Shown here piece by piece: positions 1-6,362 of a stretch of 11,095 nucleotides of DNA. The notes beneath the pieces are model-generated. The model made no database searches. It worked only from the letters and a program-made list of their open reading frames with translations, and was not told the DNA's origin. Source of the stretch: Coriobacteriia bacterium (GTDB lineage Bacteria > Actinomycetota > Coriobacteriia > Anaerosomatales > SLCP01); NCBI GenBank assembly GCA_007125735.1, contig SLCP01000079.1, forward strand, positions 1 to 11,095. Reading direction: 5' to 3'. The translations under genes and the position numbers were made by a program. The number at the start of each line of letters is the position of its first letter. Positions within the stretch are counted from its first letter, which is position 1.

Positions 1-524
1 ACCGCCTCGCACGCCTGCTCGAAGATGCGGGGGTCGGGCTTGCGCAGGCCCACTACGGCCGAGGAGATCACGGTGTCGAGCATCTCGGTGAGCCCGAGGC
101 CGGACAGTATCGACTCGAGACGGCGGTCCCAATTCGAGATGATGCCGAGCGCAAGACCCCGTTCGCGGAGTCTCTCGAACGCCGGCCGGACGTCCGCATA
201 CGCCATCCATCGCGCTGGATCACCGAACTCCTCGTACACGCGCCTGGCGAGGGATTCTGCATCGCCTTCGATACCGAGCTTGCGAGCGAGCAACGAATAC
301 ATGCCTACCCACACCTCGGAGGTGCGCTCCTCGTCCGTCCAGAAGGTGTCGTCGCGAGCGTACGCCTCTTCGTAGAAGTCGTCGACGAGAGGCATCAGGC
401 ACTCGATGTCGTCCACATCGCGCTCGTGGCCTGCCTCGGCGAACACCTCGTGACAGACGGTGGCCACGCTCGGATACGGGAAGAGCAGCGTGTTACCCAC
501 ATCGAAGAAGACTGCGCGGACCAT
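1..524 (-). CDS. HAD-superfamily hydrolase, REG-2/HDHD3-like (3' end cut by window edge)
   Basis: Seen: the frame starts at an ATG at 524 and stays open for 174 codons to the window edge, so the C-terminus is missing. Motif I is FFDVGNTLL with the nucleophile Asp8. Motif II is GIISNWD (Ser130) and motif III is GLRKPDPRIF (Lys162). The cap lies between motifs I and II, as in class IA HAD enzymes. Family knowledge: HAD enzymes form a phospho- or acyl-aspartate on the first Asp, usually helped by a second Asp two residues later. Here that position is Gly10, as in other DxxxT REG-2-like and haloacid-dehalogenase relatives that lack it. The substrate cannot be predicted and the protein is probably cytosolic. 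The gene begins only 4 nt after the nitroreductase stop and has no clear Shine-Dalgarno of its own, so coupled translation is likely. The motif IV acidic residues fall outside the window. Confidence 0.85.
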   Translation of the reverse strand, partial: MVRAVFFDVGNTLLFPYPSVATVCHEVFAEAGHERDVDDIECLMPLVDDFYEEAYARDDTFWTDEERTSEVWVGMYSLLARKLGIEGDAESLARRVYEEFGDPARWMAYADVRPAFERLRERGLALGIISNWDRRLESILSGLGLTEMLDTVISSAVVGLRKPDPRIFEQACEA

Positions 525-528
525 GCGA

Positions 529-1098
529 TCAGTCGAGGAACGTCGCTACGTCGGCCTTGTGCGGCGGAGCGGCTGGCGGCTCCTCGCCTGGATAGCCGAG
601 CGCTATGATCGTCACGATCTCGTCGTCGTCGGGGATGCCGAGAAGGGCGGCCAACTCGTCTCGCACCCAGAAGGCGAAGGTGATGCTGCACGCACCGAGG
701 CCCTCGGCTGTGGCGGCGAGCAGCAGATTCTGGATCGCCGTGCCGACCGACAGTTGCTTGTTGAGCCGGCCGAAGGGGTCGTCTGCCTTAGGCATCGCGC
801 ACACGATGACCACGGGTGCGTTTCCAAGCTCGGAGTACCAGCGAACCGCCTCGGCGTGCCGCTCCGGACCGATGAGATCGACATACTCCTCGAGGTGCGT
901 CGTGGTCTGGGCCATCACCTCTCCCACCCGCGTACGCGCCTCGCCGCTCGTCACGTAGAAGTGCCACGGCTGCTCGTTCATCGCAGAGGGAGCGAGCGTC
1001 GCCGCGTGGATCAGCCTGTCCAGCGCCTCCCGCGGCACCGCGTCCGGAGTGAACGAGCGCACGGAGTGTCGCTTCTCGATGGCTTCGTACAGTTCCAT
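529..1098 (-). CDS. nitroreductase family FMN-dependent oxidoreductase
   Basis: A 189-residue protein, the usual length for single-domain nitroreductases. Seen: an N-terminal MELYEAIEKRHSVRSF with the Arg10-x-Ser12 FMN-phosphate-binding pattern, APSAMNEQPWHFYV at 36-49 (the conserved P-S-x-x-N-x-Q-P-W stretch), a mid-protein AIQNLLLAATAEGLGACSI helix and turn, and the C-terminal ALGYPGEEP. Family knowledge: these dimeric flavoproteins use NAD(P)H to reduce nitroaromatics, quinones or flavins, and some act in cofactor or dehalogenation chemistry. The true substrate cannot be told from sequence. The ATG at 1098 is preceded by GGAG and GAGG at suitable distances (within 1101-1115). The gene is the first of a two-gene unit with the HAD hydrolase. 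It is separated from the STAS-kinase gene by 100 nt, which may hold its own promoter. Assignment to the family is secure; the role is not. Confidence 0.93.
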   Translation of the reverse strand: MELYEAIEKRHSVRSFTPDAVPREALDRLIHAATLAPSAMNEQPWHFYVTSGEARTRVGEVMAQTTTHLEEYVDLIGPERHAEAVRWYSELGNAPVVIVCAMPKADDPFGRLNKQLSVGTAIQNLLLAATAEGLGACSITFAFWVRDELAALLGIPDDDEIVTIIALGYPGEEPPAAPPHKADVATFLD

Positions 1099-1153
1099 GG
1101 GAGCCTCACTCCTACGTGGTCCAAGGAAGGATGAATAGCAACCTTTCTACCAC

Positions 1154-1159
1154 ATCATA
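1154..1159 (-). promoter_or_regulatory. possible -10 element for the nitroreductase-HAD unit
   Basis: On the minus strand this reads TATGAT, one mismatch from TATAAT, in the only intergenic gap upstream of the nitroreductase. It would start transcription near 1147 and leave a leader of about 48 nt. No good -35 hexamer lies 17 nt upstream (GGACGC is there), so this may be an activator-dependent or weak promoter, or chance. Confidence 0.3.
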
Positions 1160-1181
1160 CGCGTCTCGACACGTACGCGTC
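1158..1181. repeat. short tandem direct repeat upstream of the nitroreductase
   Basis: The octamer TACGCGTC (plus strand) occurs at 1158-1165 and again at 1174-1181, a period of 16 nt. A partial copy, CGCGTC, lies at 1183-1188. The first copy overlaps the TATGAT candidate -10. Each octamer contains the self-complementary ACGCGT. The position fits an operator, but no known regulator consensus was recognised and the GC-rich background makes chance possible. Confidence 0.35.
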
Positions 1182-1198
1182 CCGCGTCATGCGCGCCC

Positions 1199-1984
1199 CT
1201 ACCGGTCGGCCTCTGCAGGGCGGTGCTTCACCAGCCGGACGGTCGTCCCGCCACCATCGGCCGGCGCGAAGCACACGGAATCCATGAGTGCTCGCATGAA
1301 CATGACTCCTCGCCCGCTCACTGCGTAGATATCGTCGCTACACGCATGGTACCCGTCGAAGCCGCTTCCCGAGTCCGTCACCTCGAAGACGACGCGATCG
1401 GGGTAGGCTAGCACCTCGACAGCGATGACCGAGTCTTCCTCATCGGGTGAGCCGTGCCGCACTGCGTTGGCGAGCGCCTCGCCGAGCGCGACTTTGATGT
1501 CGAAAAGCGCTGCGTCGCCGAACTCCAACGTGCTGAGAAGATCGCACACGCGATCGCGCGCGCCTGCAAGTTGCTGCACGTCGGCCTCGACCTCGATGAC
1601 GCGGCTCCATTCGAGCTCAGCCGAAGCGCCGACCACGTCGATGCACGCCATCGCCGTCCCGAGGTCGTCCGATTCCTCGAGACACCCGGCCACGCTGAGT
1701 AGACCGGAGAGCTCGAAGATCCTCCCGACGTCGCGGTTCGCGCCGGCGAGCACAGCCTTGCCATGACGCGGCTGCAGACGGTGATCGAGCCACACGAGCA
1801 GGCCGAGCGCCGAACTGTCGGCGTACGTCACCCGCTCGAGATCTATCACCACGTTGGTACAGCCGGTCTCGATGACCTGATCGAGCGCCTGCTTGAGTTC
1901 GGGCACCACTGCGATGTCGATGTCGCCATCGACGTGCACGACGCACGCCTGATGGTCTTCTCGCCGATCTATCGAGTACTCCAT
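1199..1984 (-). CDS. STAS-HATPase_c fusion: anti-sigma antagonist joined to RsbW/SpoIIAB-like kinase
   Basis: A 261-residue cytosolic protein from the ATG at 1984. Residues 1-110 are a STAS domain (VVHVDGDIDIAVVPELKQAL, then VTYADSSALGLL). Ser58 of the D-S-S motif matches the phosphorylated serine of SpoIIAA-type antagonists. Residues 130-255 are a GHKL ATPase of the anti-sigma kinase type: N-box GEALANAVRHGS (Glu169, Asn173, His177), G1 box DSGSGFD (Asp204) and G2 SGRGVMFMR. Family knowledge: antagonist and kinase are normally separate proteins whose reversible phosphorylation frees or holds a sigma factor. The start is 4 nt after the phosphatase stop and matches the usual start of a STAS fold. 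In-frame ATGs at 2011 and 2017 would overlap that gene by 23-29 nt and cannot be excluded, because the Shine-Dalgarno (AAAGG) is weak. No sigma factor gene follows, so the target is unknown. Confidence 0.9.
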   Translation of the reverse strand: MEYSIDRREDHQACVVHVDGDIDIAVVPELKQALDQVIETGCTNVVIDLERVTYADSSALGLLVWLDHRLQPRHGKAVLAGANRDVGRIFELSGLLSVAGCLEESDDLGTAMACIDVVGASAELEWSRVIEVEADVQQLAGARDRVCDLLSTLEFGDAALFDIKVALGEALANAVRHGSPDEEDSVIAVEVLAYPDRVVFEVTDSGSGFDGYHACSDDIYAVSGRGVMFMRALMDSVCFAPADGGGTTVRLVKHRPAEADR

Positions 1985-1988
1985 CGTA

Positions 1989-4900
1989 TCAGTCGCCTTT
2001 GCGTGGTCCATCTTCATCCGTAGGAGCGCTCGAGCGGACTCGAACGGCAAGAACGGCCGCATCGTCGCGGATCGCACCTGGAACGAACCTGTCAAGACTC
2101 GAAAGCAGTTCCTGGGTCACGCCGTCGGCGTCACGACCGCGCTTCAGCGCCTGGCGCACCCTACCTTCACCAAAGAACTTATTCCCTCTCCGCGCCTCCG
2201 TAACCCCATCCGTGTACAGCAGGATGATGTCGCCGTCTCCCACCTCGACCGGCTCCTCCTGGTACACGGTGTCAGACATCGCACCGAGGAGCGCCCCCGT
2301 GGGCGGCATTCTGACGAGATCTCCGTCACCCCGCCTCAGGAACGCCGGTGGGTGCCCTCCGTTCGCATAGCGTAGCGTGCCCGACTCCGTATCGAGGACC
2401 CCGGCCCACAACGTGACGATGTCGCTCGTGTCTCCTGACTCGGCGATCGCACGGTTGACCTCGGCCAACACGCGAGCCGGACCGAGCCCTGCCGCCACCA
2501 GACCACGGATCATGTACTTGATCATCGATGTCTTCGTCGCAGCCACGACCCCCTTGCCGCAGACGTCGCCCATGACCATGAATATCAGTCCGTCGGGCGT
2601 CCGGAACAGGTCGTAGTAGTCGCCACCGATGTCGGCCTCGACGCCGGCCGGTAGGTAGACACTGCTCGTCTCCAGCTCCGGGAAATCGGGAAAGCTCTCC
2701 GGCAGGATGGATCCTTGCAGAACGGATGCCACCATGTGCTCTTTGCCGTAGAGTTTCGCCGTGTCGATCGCGAGCGCCGCCTGAGAGGCGAACGTGTGCA
2801 GCAGTCCGAGGTCCTCGGCGGAAAACGCCTCATCAGACTTCGAGAAGACCGTCAGCACGCCGATACTCCTGCCGCGCGCAAGCAACGGGACGGCAAGCAT
2901 GGAGCGCATTCCTTGCTCGTAGGCGAGCCGGCTCAACTCGGTCCCATGTCCGGGCAGATCATCGACTCTCATGGGCTCGCCGGTCGTGAACACCTGTCCG
3001 GGGACGTCGAAGCCGGCCTCGGTCTCGAAGTGCAGCATCGCAGAGGAGACGAGTCCCCGGGCCATCTCGGTGCTGACCTTCTGCGCGTCGGTGTCGTACG
3101 TCATCAGAGACACGGCGTCGGCGGCGAACACGCGCTGTACGACGTCGAGCACGCGGTTGAGCACGACCTTCGCCTGGAGTGAGGAGCCCACGACCTGACT
3201 GATACGGAAGATCGTCTCGAGATTCATCGCGCGTGAACGGGCGTGCTCGAGGTGGTACGCGCTCTCGAAAGCGAGTGCGACCTGGCTCGCCAGTGCGGCA
3301 GCGAGCCGATGGTCGCGTGCGGTGAAGTGACGCTCACCGCGCCGTGCGAACGCGATGACCGCACGCGGCTCGCCGTCGAACTCGACCGCCGCAAGCAACG
3401 CGCGGGCTGCTTCGTGGTAATCGAGGAAGCGGTCGCTCTCCTCGCTGTCGCCACGTTCGAGCAGAGCCGTAGGCCTGCCAGGCGTCGCTACGTGTCGCCA
3501 CGCTTCGGCGAGCGCCTCCTCGCGTGCCGCGTCACTCGTCGGGCCGAGGCCGAACGACGGACGATCGAAGACGACCATCGCGTCTCCTGATGCGCCGAGC
3601 AGGATCGACGCGGTCTCACGAACACTCTTGAGCGCCTCGGTGAGCACCTGCGGCCGGGAAAGCTGCTCCGCAACCGCCCGCAGCACTTCCGCTTCCGTGC
3701 GGGAGCGCGTCTCGATCTCGAAGAGTCGAGAGTTGTGTACCGCCACAGCAGCCTGCGCGGAGAACGTGCGGATCATCTCTATCTCGGCCTCGGTGAACTC
3801 GGAGTCTTCCTCCTCGATGACCACGACGACGCCGAGAGGCTCGGTTCCCACGACGAGCGGCGCCGTCAGCACCGACACGTTCTGCCCGTACTCTCCCGGT
3901 ACGAACTCGGCGATCTCGGTCCCGGAGAACCGGTGGACCTCCGGGGCGCTTGCGTGCATCGCCTCGACGAGCCAGTTCTGCGACAGCAGGGGTACCGACA
4001 GCGAAGGATCGCCCGCCGAGTCCTCCGATCGGGCGAACGTGAGGGCCCCGGCCTGGTCGTCGACGAGGAATAGCGCGACGTTGGCGGTGTGGACGATATG
4101 AACGATCGTCGCAAGGATGCCGTTGAGCACCTGATGGAGCCGAGAGAAGCTCGCCAGCAACTGGGACAGGTCGTGCAGCGCGTTCAGACGGACCGCGATC
4201 GCATTGAACGCCTCGGCAAGACGACCGACCTCATCGGTCCGGTCGCTCGAGAGTTGCCGTACGTACGCCCCGCTCACAGCCTCCCGTGCCCGTGTCTCCA
4301 GACGCGTGAGCGGAGAGACGAGTCTGCGCGCGAATACCGCTGCGAGAACGACCGAGAACATGCCGCTCAACACGAGGGCGAGAACCGCGGGGACGAGGGC
4401 GCGGATCGTCGACATGACCATCGTCGAGCGCGGCTCGAGTATGACGGCACGCCACTCGAGGCCCGGATATTGCGCGCTGCTCGCCCAATGGCCCCATACC
4501 ACCGATTCGTCCGCCATGACCGCCGAGAGCGTACCGGCCTCTACCTCGAGGAGGTCGTCACCGGGCGTGTAGACGATGGTGTCCGCACGCGGAGCGGCGA
4601 TACCGGTACTTGCGACGATGACCTCCTCGTCGGGTCCGACGATCATGACCGAGCGACCGTCAGCCACATTGGAGAAGCGATCTACGGCCGGCTGGAGGAA
4701 CCCACTGCGCACCCGTGCCATCATGACGAGCTCGTCGTGACCGGCAACCGCACGAGCGACCCAGAGATGGATGCCGATCGCCTCGTCGGTTCCCAGTTCG
4801 TAGTAGTAGACCGGCCTGTCGGTCCGGGCCGTCTGGAGTACCGGGAGGTCCACCCCCGCCCGAGGCGCCTGGAACGTGGGATAGGCGCTGATCACTTCGC

Positions 4901-5267
4901 CGCTTTGATGTACGAGCATGAGCCGATCGACGTACTCGACACCGGTGTCGAACTGAGCGGCAAGCGCGCCTCGATCGAGCGTGCCGTCTCTCGGATCGAC
5001 TGCGACCGAGATCGCACGGGAGACCACGCGGCCCGCGGGGTCGAGACGTAGCGCGATATCTCCGCCGAGCGCCTGCAGGTACGCGAGGTGCCGCGCTGAC
5101 ACTTCCCGGCGGGCGAGGTCGTAGACGCCTCCGAGCGCGGTGATCGTGCCGATAGTGACCGTGAGGGACACCATCAGCAACGTCAAAAGGATGATATTGG
5201 AGGCGAGGCTCGGGCCCCGGCTGCGCCGTTGGAACATCACTCGCGGTACCGTTCGTGTCGGAGACAC
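1989..5267 (-). CDS. membrane sensor SpoIIE/RsbU-type PP2C phosphatase with HAMP and three GAF domains
   Basis: A 1092-residue signalling phosphatase, far longer than RsbU. Seen in order: TM1 about 22-44; an extracytoplasmic sensor about 45-285, possibly Cache-like; TM2 about 288-313; HAMP about 312-365 (RRLVSPLTRL, then DEVGRLAEAFN); GAF-like regions about 370-515, 520-670 and 680-840; and a SpoIIE/PP2C domain about 850-1080. Metal-binding motifs are intact: GGDYYDLF (Asp883), MGDVCGKG (Asp901), LYTDGVTEAR (Asp1020) and RDDAAVL (Asp1068/1069). Entry to the catalytic domain is the RsbU-like VLQGSILPESFPDFPELE. Inferred role: dephosphorylating a STAS phosphoserine in response to outside and small-molecule signals. 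The obvious substrate is the fusion protein encoded 4 nt downstream. The start is a GTG at 5267. A Met at residue 11 (ATG, 5237) is a credible alternative because neither start has a strong Shine-Dalgarno. The middle GAF is divergent. Confidence 0.93.
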   Translation of the reverse strand: MSPTRTVPRVMFQRRSRGPSLASNIILLTLLMVSLTVTIGTITALGGVYDLARREVSARHLAYLQALGGDIALRLDPAGRVVSRAISVAVDPRDGTLDRGALAAQFDTGVEYVDRLMLVHQSGEVISAYPTFQAPRAGVDLPVLQTARTDRPVYYYELGTDEAIGIHLWVARAVAGHDELVMMARVRSGFLQPAVDRFSNVADGRSVMIVGPDEEVIVASTGIAAPRADTIVYTPGDDLLEVEAGTLSAVMADESVVWGHWASSAQYPGLEWRAVILEPRSTMVMSTIRALVPAVLALVLSGMFSVVLAAVFARRLVSPLTRLETRAREAVSGAYVRQLSSDRTDEVGRLAEAFNAIAVRLNALHDLSQLLASFSRLHQVLNGILATIVHIVHTANVALFLVDDQAGALTFARSEDSAGDPSLSVPLLSQNWLVEAMHASAPEVHRFSGTEIAEFVPGEYGQNVSVLTAPLVVGTEPLGVVVVIEEEDSEFTEAEIEMIRTFSAQAAVAVHNSRLFEIETRSRTEAEVLRAVAEQLSRPQVLTEALKSVRETASILLGASGDAMVVFDRPSFGLGPTSDAAREEALAEAWRHVATPGRPTALLERGDSEESDRFLDYHEAARALLAAVEFDGEPRAVIAFARRGERHFTARDHRLAAALASQVALAFESAYHLEHARSRAMNLETIFRISQVVGSSLQAKVVLNRVLDVVQRVFAADAVSLMTYDTDAQKVSTEMARGLVSSAMLHFETEAGFDVPGQVFTTGEPMRVDDLPGHGTELSRLAYEQGMRSMLAVPLLARGRSIGVLTVFSKSDEAFSAEDLGLLHTFASQAALAIDTAKLYGKEHMVASVLQGSILPESFPDFPELETSSVYLPAGVEADIGGDYYDLFRTPDGLIFMVMGDVCGKGVVAATKTSMIKYMIRGLVAAGLGPARVLAEVNRAIAESGDTSDIVTLWAGVLDTESGTLRYANGGHPPAFLRRGDGDLVRMPPTGALLGAMSDTVYQEEPVEVGDGDIILLYTDGVTEARRGNKFFGEGRVRQALKRGRDADGVTQELLSSLDRFVPGAIRDDAAVLAVRVRSSAPTDEDGPRKGD

Positions 5268-5324
5268 ACGCTATACACCATCGTACGGCACCACACGGTA
5301 CGCGACCAGCCGGACCACGACGCC
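5268..5324. other. 57-nt gap between ccdA and the phosphatase gene
   Basis: No terminator is visible. On the minus strand a TATAGC (5270-5275) could serve as a weak -10. If so, transcription would begin near 5263 and the ATG at 5237 would become the better start for the phosphatase. A 5-bp inverted repeat, CGTAC (5282-5286) with GTACG (5298-5302), lies upstream. Neither signal is strong, and read-through from ccdA is equally possible. Confidence 0.2.
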
Positions 5325-6050
5325 CTAGAACGTGCCGCCGGGCAGCACGGCGGTGAGCCACCCGACGATGGCAGACATCCGGCCCGAGACGATCAGGAGT
5401 CCGACAGCGATGAGAAGTACGCCCGCCACCCGGTTGACGGTGAGCGCATGACGGTTGAGTGCGGACAGCCACGGACGGACGGTGCCGAACAACGCGGCGG
5501 TGCCGATGAACGGGAGTCCGAGTCCGGCCGAGTACGCAAGCAGCAGCATCGTGCCGCGGCCCACGTCACCCGATACGCCTGCCATGCCGAGGATGACGCC
5601 GAGGACCGGGCCTACGCACGGCGTCCAGCCGAACGCGAACGCCGCGCCCATGACGAACGCCGCTCCCCTGCCGAACGCGCGCGCCTTGCCCATGTCCACA
5701 CGTGCCTCACCGTAGAGCCACGGCACCTTGATGATGCCGAGCATCAACACGCCCAGAGCGATCACCACGACACCGGCGACGGTCTCGAGCACCGAGCGGT
5801 ACTCGAAGAGGAAGCCTCCGAGCAGGCTCGCAGACGCCCCGAGCGCGGTGAACACGACCGAGAAACCGGCAACGAAGAGGAGTGAGGGTGCAAGCACGCG
5901 GCGCCGAGCCTCACGCGCCTCGAGCTCGCCGGCGGTCATGCCGGTCATGAACGACAGGTAACCGGGGATCAGCGGCAGGACACACGGCGAGAAGAACGAG
6001 AGGGCGCCGGCGAGGAACGCCGCGGCCAATCCGATCGATGCCGAATCCAT
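5325..6050 (-). CDS. ccdA: cytochrome c biogenesis protein CcdA (DsbD-like transmembrane thiol-disulfide transporter)
   Basis: A 241-residue, six-helix membrane protein of normal CcdA length. Seen: two symmetric redox motifs, FFSPCVLPLIPGYLSF with Cys23 in helix 1 and GWTPCVGPVLG with Cys145 in helix 4. Family knowledge: this cysteine pair carries reducing equivalents from cytoplasmic thioredoxin to extracytoplasmic thiol proteins used in haem attachment, copper-site assembly or disulfide repair. The ATG at 6050 is chosen because GGAGG (6059-6063) is 8 nt upstream. A TTG two codons earlier (6056) would leave only 2 nt. Neighbours: an HMA metal-binding gene lies 79 nt upstream, and the gap holds a separate promoter with a CsoR-like operator, which ties this copy to copper or reactive-sulfur stress rather than plain housekeeping. 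No thioredoxin-like partner or cytochrome gene is in the window. Confidence 0.95.
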   Translation of the reverse strand: MDSASIGLAAAFLAGALSFFSPCVLPLIPGYLSFMTGMTAGELEAREARRRVLAPSLLFVAGFSVVFTALGASASLLGGFLFEYRSVLETVAGVVVIALGVLMLGIIKVPWLYGEARVDMGKARAFGRGAAFVMGAAFAFGWTPCVGPVLGVILGMAGVSGDVGRGTMLLLAYSAGLGLPFIGTAALFGTVRPWLSALNRHALTVNRVAGVLLIAVGLLIVSGRMSAIVGWLTAVLPGGTF

Positions 6051-6058
6051 CAACAAGT

Positions 6059-6063
6059 CCTCC
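6059..6063 (-). promoter_or_regulatory. Shine-Dalgarno of ccdA
   Basis: GGAGG on the minus strand, 8 nt ahead of the ATG at 6050. It decides this start over the in-frame TTG at 6056, which is only 2 nt away. Confidence 0.75.
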
Positions 6064-6089
6064 GTCTGAGCGGGAGCGTGTACGCGGGT

Positions 6090-6118
6090 ACTATACCCCG
6101 AGGGGTATTATCGCGCAA
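6090..6118 (-). promoter_or_regulatory. sigma-70-type promoter of ccdA
   Basis: The -35 hexamer TTGCGC (6113-6118) and -10 hexamer TATAGT (6090-6095) are separated by exactly 17 nt. The start site would fall near 6083, giving a leader of about 33 nt to the ATG at 6050 with GGAGG inside it. The spacer is almost filled by an inverted repeat (separate entry), which suggests repression by occlusion. Confidence 0.65.
6093..6108. promoter_or_regulatory. CsoR-like operator (inverted repeat) in the ccdA promoter spacer
   Basis: Plus strand ATACCCC-GA-GGGGTAT: perfect 7-nt arms around a 2-nt centre, within TATACCCCGAGGGGTATTA. Family knowledge: CsoR/CstR/RcnR-type repressors, which respond to Cu(I), persulfides or Ni/Co, recognise A/T-flanked G-tract inverted repeats of this form (TACCC...GGGTA). 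It lies between the -35 and -10 of ccdA and overlaps the -10, which is ideal for repression released by inducer. No csoR gene is in the window. The arms are too short, and lack a T-run, for a terminator. Confidence 0.6.
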
Positions 6119-6129
6119 ACACCCCGGGC

Positions 6130-6342
6130 TCAGAGTGCCTCTGCGTCGTATCCGATAGCGCGAATCGCCGAGATGAGCTCGTCGACGCTCACCGCGTCGG
6201 GATCGAAGGTGACCTCGGTCTTCCCCGTTGCGAGATCGGTCTTGACTGCAGACACCCCGCTCATATCCCCAACGGTCATGTCGATGAGCATCGAACACGA
6301 CCCACAGTGCATGCCGGTGGTCGCAAGCGTCACGGTCGTCAT
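6130..6342 (-). CDS. heavy-metal-associated (HMA) domain protein, CopZ-like metallochaperone
   Basis: A 70-residue single-domain protein, the standard size for CopZ/Atx1-type chaperones. Seen: MTTVTLATTGMHCGSCSMLI with the metal-binding GMHCGSC loop (Cys13, Cys16), followed by the expected beta-alpha-beta pattern (VSAVKTDLATGKTEVTFDPDAVS, ISAIRAIGYDAEAL). Family knowledge: the two cysteines bind Cu(I), sometimes another soft metal, and pass it to a partner such as a P-type ATPase. The ATG at 6342 gives the exact family N-terminus; a longer frame upstream has no domain support. A G-rich GGGGGAGG stretch lies a little further upstream than ideal. The gene follows the zinc-ribbon gene by 20 nt and so is probably in the sigma-54-driven transcript. 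No copper ATPase is nearby, so its partner is unknown; CcdA downstream is a candidate pathway neighbour. Confidence 0.9.
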   Translation of the reverse strand: MTTVTLATTGMHCGSCSMLIDMTVGDMSGVSAVKTDLATGKTEVTFDPDAVSVDELISAIRAIGYDAEAL

Positions 6343-6362
6343 CTCGGAGATCGCCCTCCCCC

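Noticed and set aside
2716..2731. A second GG-N10-GC pattern, TGGCATCCGTTCTGCA on the minus strand.
   Set aside because: It has two mismatches in the key blocks, lies deep inside the PP2C-domain coding region, and has no gene start downstream at a sensible distance.
4089..5051. A 320-codon open frame on the plus strand, antisense to the phosphatase sensor region.
   Set aside because: Its composition is dominated by Arg, Asp, Glu and His without hydrophobic core patterns, while the opposite strand encodes a coherent TM-HAMP protein.
6093..6108. The ATACCCC/GGGGTAT repeat as a terminator of the HMA gene.
   Set aside because: Seven-nt arms with a 2-nt centre cannot form a good hairpin loop and no T-run follows; its place between -35 and -10 fits an operator better.
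6131..6143. Small hairpin CAGAG-TGC-CTCTG at the end of the HMA gene, considered as a terminator.
   Set aside because: The stem is only 5 bp, overlaps the stop codon and has no following T-run, so it is unlikely to end transcription.
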